NCBI RefSeq assembly: GCF_014647595.1
Contig: NZ_BMPM01000005.1
Location: 124,001 to 188,000 of the forward strand
DNA length: 64,000 bases
Source of the DNA: Paenarthrobacter histidinolovorans
GTDB taxonomy: Bacteria; Actinomycetota; Actinomycetes; Actinomycetales; Micrococcaceae
Direction of reading: 5' to 3'
Part shown: positions 58,078 to 64,000 of the stretch, piece after piece
Layout: every line of letters starts with the position of its first letter
Position numbering within the stretch: the stretch's first letter is position 1
Notes under the pieces: generated by a model
Database searches by the model: none
Told to the model about the DNA's origin: nothing
Seen by the model: only the letters and a program-made list of their open reading frames with translations
Program-made: the position numbers and the translations under genes

Positions 58078-59515
58078 CGTCGCCGTCGTCGGGGCCGGTC
58101 CGAATGGATTGGCCGCAGCCGTCGTCATGGCCCGCGCCGGACTGGACGTGACGTTGTACGAAGCCGCCGACGATATCGGCGGCGGTTCGCGCACTAAAGA
58201 GCTGATCGAGCCCGGATACCTCTATGACGTATGCTCCGCGGTGCATCCGATGGCCTTGGCCTCGCCGTTCTTCCGCGATTTCGAGCTCTCTCAGCGCGTT
58301 GACCTGCGGCTGCCTGAGGTTCAGCACGGTACACCGCTGGATCAGGGTGGAGCGGCCTTGGCGTACCAGTCTCTGGAACGGACGGTCCTTGAGCTTGGCG
58401 TCGACGGGCCCGCCTACGGTCGTCTCCTGGCGCCATTGCTGGCGCGGGTGGACGGGGTGGTGGACTTTACCGCCAACCAGCTGTTGCGGGTCCCCAAGGA
58501 TCCTCTGGCCGCGGTGAGGTTCGGTCTAGCCACCCTGGACCAGGGCACGCCGCTGTGGGGTCGTCGCTTCCGTGAAGAGGCCGCCCCTGCGCTGTTGACC
58601 GGAGTGATGTCCCATGCTCTGGGATCTCAGCCGTCACTCAGTTCGACCGGGGCCGGCCTACTGCTCAGCATCCTGGCGCATGCAGGCGGGTGGGTGATTC
58701 CTGCTGGTGGTTCGTTGTCCATTGCCAGGGCCATGGCAGATGACCTGACATCCCATGGCGGGACCATCCGCGTGGGTGAGCGCGTGGATTCCCTGGATCA
58801 GGTACGGCCCGCGAAGGCCATCCTTCTGGACGTTGCGCCGCCTACGTTGGCGCGCTTGGGTGGATCTGAGGTGCCCGAGCGGTATCGACACGCCTTGGAA
58901 GCATTCCGCTTTGGGAATGCTGCCTGCAAAGTGGATTTCATCCTGTCAGCTCCCGTGCCATGGCTGTCCTCCGGATTGGCCAAAGCCGGAACAGTGCATG
59001 TGGGAGGTTCGCGGAAAGCCATGGCTGAGTCCGAAAACCTCGTGGATATGGGGAGGCATCCCGCCGAGCCCTATGTCCTTGTCTCCCAGCCATCCGTTGT
59101 GGACGCGTCCCGGGCCCCCGAAGGACGCCACATCCTGTGGACCTACTGCCACGTCCCCAGGAATTCCACAGTGGACATGGCCGAAGCCGTGACCGCCCGC
59201 ATAGAGCGGTACGCGCCCGGATTCCGTGACGTGGTGGTGGCATCGAAAACCACGACGGCGGCGGAACTGTCCGCGTACAACGAAAACTATGTGGGTGGGG
59301 ACTTCAGCGCTGGCCTCCTCGACCTTCGAGGCCTGGTGCAACGGCCCGTGGTGTCTCCCGTGCCGTGGAGGACCCCCATGCCGGGGGTGTACCTGTGTTC
59401 CTCTTCCACTCCGCCGGGACCCGGAGTTACAGGAATGTCCGGGTACCATGCAGCGAAATATGCCCTCAAGGACATATTCAGACTGCAGGTACCCGGACTG
59501 GGCCTGGGGCTTTAG
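58070..59515 (+). CDS. Phytoene-desaturase-like FAD-dependent oxidoreductase
   Basis: A 481-residue flavoprotein: N-terminal FAD motif VAVVGAGPNGLAAAVVMARAG, YEAADDIGGGSRT with the second glycine cluster, and the C-terminal FAD-binding segment PMPGVYLCSSSTPPGPGVTGMSG. This is the CrtI/NAD(P)-binding oxidoreductase branch often called phytoene dehydrogenase-related; it need not act on carotenoids, and no other crt gene is near. The start has CGGAGG nine bases upstream and overlaps the GT87 gene. Confidence 0.87.
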   Translation: MVDVAVVGAGPNGLAAAVVMARAGLDVTLYEAADDIGGGSRTKELIEPGYLYDVCSAVHPMALASPFFRDFELSQRVDLRLPEVQHGTPLDQGGAALAYQSLERTVLELGVDGPAYGRLLAPLLARVDGVVDFTANQLLRVPKDPLAAVRFGLATLDQGTPLWGRRFREEAAPALLTGVMSHALGSQPSLSSTGAGLLLSILAHAGGWVIPAGGSLSIARAMADDLTSHGGTIRVGERVDSLDQVRPAKAILLDVAPPTLARLGGSEVPERYRHALEAFRFGNAACKVDFILSAPVPWLSSGLAKAGTVHVGGSRKAMAESENLVDMGRHPAEPYVLVSQPSVVDASRAPEGRHILWTYCHVPRNSTVDMAEAVTARIERYAPGFRDVVVASKTTTAAELSAYNENYVGGDFSAGLLDLRGLVQRPVVSPVPWRTPMPGVYLCSSSTPPGPGVTGMSGYHAAKYALKDIFRLQVPGLGLGL

Positions 59516-59520
59516 CCGGG

Positions 59521-60126
59521 TTAGTTGGCGGCCGTGAAACGGGCGCGGCGGTGTGCCGGGCTTTCGATCTCGTCCAGCATGGCCACGGCGTAGTCCTGGG
59601 TGGAGATGGTGTTGCCGGCGGGGGAATCCTTGGCCACGGTGTATTCGCCCGTACGCTCGCCCGGCTGGATGACGGGGGCGGGTGCCAGGACGGTCCAGTC
59701 GAGGGATTCGGGGGACTGCTTCACGGTTTCGAGGGCCTTGGCCGCGGTGGTGGCCTCGGCCTTGTAGGCTTCGGGGAAATCCGGGGAGTCGAGGAGGCGG
59801 ACGCCGTCGACTTCCAGGGTGCCGGCGCCGCCCACGATCATCAAGCGGGTGCCTTCGGCATTGCTGTAAGCAGTAGCCATGGCGTCGAGCCATTCTGCAT
59901 GATCGCCGCCGGTGCGGCTGGGGCCGGTCGCCAACACAACGACGTCGTGATCCTTTGCAATGGACGCGAACGTCTGGCCGTCGGCCTGGTCTGCTGCCCG
60001 GGCGGAAGCGCCGGGAACCTCTGAGCCCTTGCGGGAGATAGCGGTGACCTCGTGGCCACGGGTGATGGATTCGTTGACGATCTGGCTGCCGACCATGCCC
60101 GTTGCGCCGTAGACTGCGATTTTCAT
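59521..60126 (-). CDS. NAD(P)H-binding NmrA/SDR-type protein
   Basis: A 201-residue Rossmann protein from ATG at 60126 with AAGGAGAG upstream. It starts MKIAVYGATGMVGSQIVNES (GxxGxxG), with ATGPSRTGGDHAEW and MIVGGAGTLEVDGVR. Such atypical short-chain proteins are quinone or flavin reductases or redox sensors. It is divergent from an HxlR regulator, the usual pairing, and is probably repressed by it under non-stress conditions. Confidence 0.9.
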   Translation of the reverse strand: MKIAVYGATGMVGSQIVNESITRGHEVTAISRKGSEVPGASARAADQADGQTFASIAKDHDVVVLATGPSRTGGDHAEWLDAMATAYSNAEGTRLMIVGGAGTLEVDGVRLLDSPDFPEAYKAEATTAAKALETVKQSPESLDWTVLAPAPVIQPGERTGEYTVAKDSPAGNTISTQDYAVAMLDEIESPAHRRARFTAAN

Positions 60127-60142
60127 AGCTCTCCTTGAGGTT

Positions 60143-60181
60143 GGTATCCTTGCAATAAGACAAAGGTATCTATTGGATACC
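60143..60181. promoter_or_regulatory. Probable HxlR operator
   Basis: The 17-bp inverted repeat GGTATCTATTGGATACC (60165-60181) and an extra half-site GGTATCC (60143-60149) lie between the divergent reductase and HxlR genes; a further GGATAC occurs at the start of the regulator gene (60212). Confidence 0.7.
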
Positions 60182-60209
60182 GATAGCTTCAAAGGAACTC
60201 AGTTACCTC

Positions 60210-60623
60210 ATGGATACTAAAGATCTCCCCGCGAACATCCTGGATCCCAATTGCCCGTCCCGCGTGATCTTTCAACGCATCGGAGACAAATGGGCCTCAC
60301 TGGTGATTCAGGTTCTCGGCGACGGTCCCGTGCGTTTCTCGGAACTGCGCAAGATGGTGAACGTGGTGACGCCCAAGGTCCTGACCCAAACGTTGCGTAC
60401 CTTGGAGCGCGATGGTCTCATCACCAGGACGGTCTACGCCCAGGTGCCGCCCCGCGTCGACTACCAGCTCACGCCCATGGGTGAGTCCCTGCTGCAGCCG
60501 TTGTCCCTCCTGCGTGAATGGGCCGAGAGTCACGTCCCAACCATCATGGAAGCCCGCGACGCTTATGACGATGCCCAGGACCAGGCCCTCCTCGGCTCCA
60601 CCACCCAGGGGCTGCTCCAATGA
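60210..60623 (+). CDS. HxlR-family transcriptional regulator
   Basis: A 137-residue winged-helix protein: CPSRVIFQRIGDKWASLVIQVL, RFSELRKMVNVVTPKVLTQTLRTLERDGLI and the wing YQLTPMGESLL. One Cys (Cys14, in DPNCPSR) is at the position used for redox or electrophile sensing in several family members. It probably represses itself and the divergent reductase. Confidence 0.93.
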   Translation: MDTKDLPANILDPNCPSRVIFQRIGDKWASLVIQVLGDGPVRFSELRKMVNVVTPKVLTQTLRTLERDGLITRTVYAQVPPRVDYQLTPMGESLLQPLSLLREWAESHVPTIMEARDAYDDAQDQALLGSTTQGLLQ

Positions 60624-60648
60624 CGCCCCGTTGAACGTTGCCTGTCAC

Positions 60649-61350
60649 CTAGCTGGTTTGGGCGGACGGAACTGATGCGCGGCTGATTCGTCCGTCCCGC
60701 ATGGCCGCGACTGCGTCGGTAAGAGGCAGGAACTCGGTGTCGTGCGTGACCATGACCGTTGCTGTCCGGAACTCGTCCGTGACGCGGCGCAGAAGCCGGA
60801 CGATTGATTCGCTCCGTTCGTGATCCAGCGCCGCCGTGGGTTCATCCACCAGCAGCACCGTGGGGCTCCCCATCAGGGCACGCGCAATATTCACCCGCTG
60901 ACGCTGCCCTCCGGACAACTGGTGCGGCCTTTTATGCATCGCTGCAGACAGGCCCACCACATCCAGCAGATCCTCCGCCGTGCGGCGGGCCTCCTTCACG
61001 GCGTTGCCACGGAGATGCTCGCGGATCAGCAACTGCTCGACGGCGGTCAGCGCAGGCAGCAGGTTCGGTTGCTGGAAGATGATGCCCACCTTGTCGCGGC
61101 GGAGCTCTGTGCGCTCTGCCTCCTTGAGCGCGGATACGTCCTGCCCATCGATCACGACCAGCCCGGCTGTGGGGTTGATCAGCGTGGCTGCAACGGCCAG
61201 GAGCGAGGATTTTCCGGACCCGGACGGCCCGACCAGGGAGAGGAACTCACCTTGCTTGACCGCCATGTCCACGCCATCCAGGGCCTTGAGGGTGGAGCCG
61301 CCGTCGGGGTATTCAAGCGAAACATTGACGAGATTCAGTGCGGAATTCAT
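60649..61350 (-). CDS. ABC transporter ATP-binding protein (MacB/LolD type)
   Basis: A 233-residue ATPase with Walker A VGPSGSGKSSLLAV, Q-loop FQQPNLLPALT, signature LSGGQRQRVNIARAL, Walker B TVLLVDEPTAALD and the switch His in VMVTHD. It powers the permease encoded just upstream. A histidine kinase is divergent from that permease, so the exporter may respond to an envelope signal such as a cell-wall-active compound. Confidence 0.94.
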   Translation of the reverse strand: MNSALNLVNVSLEYPDGGSTLKALDGVDMAVKQGEFLSLVGPSGSGKSSLLAVAATLINPTAGLVVIDGQDVSALKEAERTELRRDKVGIIFQQPNLLPALTAVEQLLIREHLRGNAVKEARRTAEDLLDVVGLSAAMHKRPHQLSGGQRQRVNIARALMGSPTVLLVDEPTAALDHERSESIVRLLRRVTDEFRTATVMVTHDTEFLPLTDAVAAMRDGRISRASVPSAQTS

Positions 61351-61374
61351 GATGTATGCCTTTCGAAGAATGTT

Positions 61375-62454
61375 TTAGTTGCCGCCGAGAGCCAGCAAAG
61401 GATCCACGCTGGTGACCTTGCGGACGGCCAGCACGGCGCCGGCGAGGCCGAGGATGACGATCCCCGCCACCGGGAGCAATGTGGTGAGCGGGGTGACAAG
61501 GAAAGGTGCTGCCTGGGCGGCCAGGATTCCACCAGCCAGGCCAATTGCGCCCCCGACAGCTGCGCCTGCCAGCAATACGAGCGCTGCCTGCGCCAGGGCA
61601 TCCCGCAGGACGTAGCCCGAGGACGCGCCCAAGGCCTTGAGCACGGCGATGTCCCGGGTGCGCTGCACGGTCCACACCGTCAGGAAGGCCACGATCACCA
61701 GGGCTGAGATGCCGTAGAGGAACGCCTGCATGAGGAGCAGCGAGCCGTTCTCGCTCTTGTATGAGGCCAAGGCCTGGAAGGATCCGGTGGGGTCGGAGCT
61801 GACCGTTCGGGCGGCCACATTAGCGGCGTCGACGTTGACGGAAGCGTCGTCGTCGTACGTCACGGTGAGGACAGTTGCCGTCCCTGGTGCCGCATGGGCG
61901 ACTGCGCGCCAGGTATCGAGCGTGGTCCATACGACCCCGGTGTGTGAATACCACTGGTCCTCCACAATGTCTGAAACCGTCAGGTCGGTGCCGCCCAGAC
62001 GAAGCCGGCTGCCTTCGGTCAGGCTCAGTTCCTTTGCCAGGGTCCGGCCCACGACTAGGGTCCCGTCCTCCATAGTGGAGGGAGCTTCCGAACCACCGAA
62101 GACGGCGACGTTCGCTGTGCCACTGGGGTTGCCGCCGTCGGCCAGGGATTGGGCCCGCGACTGGCTGATGCCCAGCGCCTGTGCGGATTTCACACCCTGC
62201 TGGTCGCGCCAGGTCTGAAGTTGGGCGTTGGAAACTTCCGATTCCGTGTAGGACGCTTTCGGCTCGCCGCCCGCGGGAGCGCCGAAGACGATCTGCTGCG
62301 CGGGCAGTGCCGCTATGGCTGACGTGGACTGGTTGCCCAACCCCGCCGTCAGCCCCGAAAGCATGACGAGCAGCAGCGTGATGAGCGCGACCACGCTGCC
62401 CATGAGGGCAAATCGGCCTTTGGCGAAACGGATGTCGCGGATGGCGAGAAACAT
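61375..62454 (-). CDS. ABC transporter permease (FtsX/MacB type)
   Basis: About 359 residues from ATG at 62454 (MFLAIRDIRFAKGRFALMG) with AGAAGGAA upstream; the frame extends further but without a ribosome site. Four membrane helices: one N-terminal (about 17-40) and three C-terminal (about 245-350), with a large extracellular MacB-like domain between. The motif TVQRTRDIAVLKALGAS is the coupling helix of FtsX-type permeases. It forms a mechanotransmission-type exporter with the ATPase 24 bases downstream. Confidence 0.92.
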   Translation of the reverse strand: MFLAIRDIRFAKGRFALMGSVVALITLLLVMLSGLTAGLGNQSTSAIAALPAQQIVFGAPAGGEPKASYTESEVSNAQLQTWRDQQGVKSAQALGISQSRAQSLADGGNPSGTANVAVFGGSEAPSTMEDGTLVVGRTLAKELSLTEGSRLRLGGTDLTVSDIVEDQWYSHTGVVWTTLDTWRAVAHAAPGTATVLTVTYDDDASVNVDAANVAARTVSSDPTGSFQALASYKSENGSLLLMQAFLYGISALVIVAFLTVWTVQRTRDIAVLKALGASSGYVLRDALAQAALVLLAGAAVGGAIGLAGGILAAQAAPFLVTPLTTLLPVAGIVILGLAGAVLAVRKVTSVDPLLALGGN

Positions 62455-62649
62455 CGGATTCCTTCTGTTTGGTGCGGGCTTGATCCTGTTGCCTCCAACT
62501 CTTCCGGCGATGGGCATAGCGGACATCGGGAGCCGGATGGATTGGTGGACGCCGGGAGGTTGAAACGGGAATCATCCGAAAGGTTGATTCGCATACCTTG
62601 GGCGGAATATCGGGCCGGACAGGCAAGGGCCGGGGATACGCTGGAAGGC

Positions 62650-63930
62650 ATGCAGTCCCCCACCGGCGCCACCACGATCCTCCGGGTCCTGCGCGTGTGC
62701 CTCCATGTTGGTTTTGCCGTGCTGTTGCTTGTGGCAATCGTGCGGTTGCTGGGCGGCCTGGGCTCTGCCGGCGCGCCCTCACCCCTCGCAGTGACCGCCG
62801 GTTTAGGGCTTTCGGCTCTGCTGGCTGCGGTGTACCTCGCTGGAACAGTCCTGGAGAAACGGCACGCCAGCAACCCCTCCAGATTCAACCCAACGCCCTA
62901 CGCACTCTGGTGGCTGGCCGCCGTCATGGTCCTGTGGCTGCTCCTGCTGCTGGTCAGCGGGGACTTTGCCTGGGTGGCTTTCCCCCTGTTCTTCCTGCAG
63001 CTCCACCTCCTTCCACGGCGCCTGGCGCTGCCTGCGATTGTGCTGAGCACCGCCCTGCTGGTGGGTGCTCTGTGGTTCCACAGCAGGGGGTCTGCCGATG
63101 GCGGCCTGCAGCTCGCCATGGTGCTGGGCCCCTTGTTCGGCGCGGCTTTCGCGGTAGTGACCGGCCTGGCGTACCGGGCGTTGTTCCTGGAGGCGGAGAA
63201 CCAGCGGCTTGTCGCCGAAGAACTGCGCCGGACCCGCGACGCGCTGGCGCAAACCCAGCACGACGCCGGCATGCTGGCCGAACGCGAACGACTCGCCCGC
63301 GAAATCCACGACACCCTGGCCCAAGGCTTCTCCAGCATCGTCCTCATGGGGAGGTCCGCAGAGAAAGCCCTTGACGGCGGAAACACCGAGACAGCGAAGG
63401 AACAGTTAAGGATCGTCCAGGACACAGCCTCAGCCAACCTGGCGGAGGCACGCAGCTTCGTTCGGGGACTGCGGTCGCCCGACCTTGAACACTCAGGGTT
63501 GGTGGACACACTGCGCAGACTCTGTGAAAAGACCGAAACTGAGGCGGCGGCAAGGGGAACAGCGCTGCGTTGCCGCTTCGAACTGGTGGGCACGCCCGTT
63601 GAGCTTCCCAACACCTACCAGACCACCCTGCTCCGGGCCGCCCAGGCCTCCCTCGCGAACGTTTGGGCGCATGCGAAGGCGCGTGCCGCCGTCGTGACCT
63701 TGTCCTTCCCGGGTTCCGAGGTGACGCTGGACATTTTCGACGACGGTGTCGGTTTTGAACCAACGACGGCGGTCGGCACCGCGCGCGGTGACGGTACCGG
63801 CGTCGGGCTTCTGAGCTTGCGCGAACGCTTGGCGGCGCTGGACGGCAGGCTGGACCTCGAGTCGGCCCCGGGTGAGGGCACGGTGGTGGCCATCCGCGTG
63901 CCTTTGCCAACCGGAGAGGTGGCGTCGTGA
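62650..63930 (+). CDS. NarL-type sensor histidine kinase
   Basis: About 426 residues from ATG at 62650 (MQSPTGATTILRV); the frame is open further upstream. Four to six membrane helices (about 10-175) and a short coiled coil (LRRTRDALAQTQHDAGML) lead to the HisKA_3 domain with the phospho-acceptor His220 in AREIHDTLAQGFSSIVLMGR, and a C-terminal ATPase domain with FDDGVGFEP and GTGVGLLSLRERLAAL. A TACGCT hexamer lies seven bases before the ATG, so the message may be leaderless. It overlaps the response-regulator gene by 4 bases. Confidence 0.88.
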   Translation: MQSPTGATTILRVLRVCLHVGFAVLLLVAIVRLLGGLGSAGAPSPLAVTAGLGLSALLAAVYLAGTVLEKRHASNPSRFNPTPYALWWLAAVMVLWLLLLLVSGDFAWVAFPLFFLQLHLLPRRLALPAIVLSTALLVGALWFHSRGSADGGLQLAMVLGPLFGAAFAVVTGLAYRALFLEAENQRLVAEELRRTRDALAQTQHDAGMLAERERLAREIHDTLAQGFSSIVLMGRSAEKALDGGNTETAKEQLRIVQDTASANLAEARSFVRGLRSPDLEHSGLVDTLRRLCEKTETEAAARGTALRCRFELVGTPVELPNTYQTTLLRAAQASLANVWAHAKARAAVVTLSFPGSEVTLDIFDDGVGFEPTTAVGTARGDGTGVGLLSLRERLAALDGRLDLESAPGEGTVVAIRVPLPTGEVAS

Positions 63931-64000
63931 CGGGGATCCGGGTGCTGTTGGTGGACGACCATCCAGTGGTCAGGGCCGGGCTTCGGGCCATGCTGGGCGA
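63927..64000 (+). CDS. NarL/LuxR-type response regulator, 3'-truncated by the window
   Basis: GTG at 63927 overlaps the kinase stop by four bases. The first 24 residues (GIRVLLVDDHPVVRAGLRAM) are a receiver-domain N-terminus with the acidic pair DD. The rest is beyond the window. It is the cognate partner of the kinase and may regulate the divergent ABC exporter. Confidence 0.9.
   Translation, partial: MTGIRVLLVDDHPVVRAGLRAMLG

Noticed and set aside
56263..58194. 643-codon frame opposite the GT87 gene
   Set aside because: Antisense shadow; the plus-strand gene has clear membrane helices and family motifs.

Overview
The window is high-GC actinobacterial DNA from around the chromosomal origin. 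Gene order and protein sequences fit the Micrococcaceae, most likely an Arthrobacter or Paenarthrobacter; that assignment is an inference from gene order and protein family resemblance, not from a search. The order fhaA-fhaB-pstP-rodA-pbpA-pknA-pknB / pabA / sortase / crgA ... ppiA ... gyrA-gyrB-dciA-recF-gnd-dnaN-dnaA / rpmH-rnpA-yidD-yidC-jag-rsmG-parA-parB ... trxA-trxB ... murJ / NUDIX / pcnA is the classical actinobacterial origin neighbourhood known from Mycobacterium and Streptomyces relatives. The dnaA side points left and the rpmH side points right, as expected when transcription leaves an origin in both directions.

Left part (1-13.8 kb): the end of a sugar-acid dehydratase gene with its GntR regulator, a tRNA-Leu, then the tightly overlapping cell-growth and signalling operon (two FHA proteins, the PP2C phosphatase, RodA, a class B PBP and two PASTA kinases). 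Facing it are pabA, a 56-residue membrane protein and a class E sortase, followed by crgA. From 13.8 to 16.9 kb lies a compact alkylation-damage cluster: an alkylguanine methyltransferase, a sigma factor, a second methyltransferase, an AlkB dioxygenase and a Tag-family glycosylase. From 16.98 to 17.66 kb there is no gene but a very dense cluster of DnaA boxes, richer than the dnaN-dnaA spacer.

Middle part (17.7-42.3 kb): GyrI-like protein, rhomboid protease, cyclophilin, a protein with seven 11-residue repeats, a GT2 glycosyltransferase, a DMT exporter, tRNA-Ala, a DLW-39-type small protein and tRNA-Ile, then the leftward replication block DUF3566-gyrA-gyrB-dciA-recF-gnd-dnaN-dnaA. A small secreted cysteine-containing protein sits in AT-rich DNA between dnaA and rpmH. 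The rightward block rpmH to parB follows.

From 42.3 to 47.5 kb is a 5.2-kb stretch that I read as gene-free. It holds nine perfect copies of the 14-bp parS palindrome GTTTCACGTGAAAC (a tenth lies inside parA), two helically phased groups of DnaA boxes and at least four families of short tandem repeats. It looks like an expanded centromere. Right part (47.5-64 kb): trxA/trxB, a membrane-anchored degenerate kinase next to murJ, a NUDIX hydrolase, pcnA, a histidine phosphatase, two very short ORFs with near-perfect Shine-Dalgarno sequences, a GT87 glycosyltransferase overlapping a phytoene-desaturase-like oxidoreductase, an NmrA-type reductase divergent from an HxlR regulator with a clear operator, a MacB-like ABC exporter, and the start of a NarL-type two-component system cut by the window end.

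The strongest candidates for something undescribed are the DnaA-box cluster at 17 kb, the DnaA-box/parS/tandem-repeat region at 42-47 kb, and the sigma-factor-containing alkylation-repair cluster.
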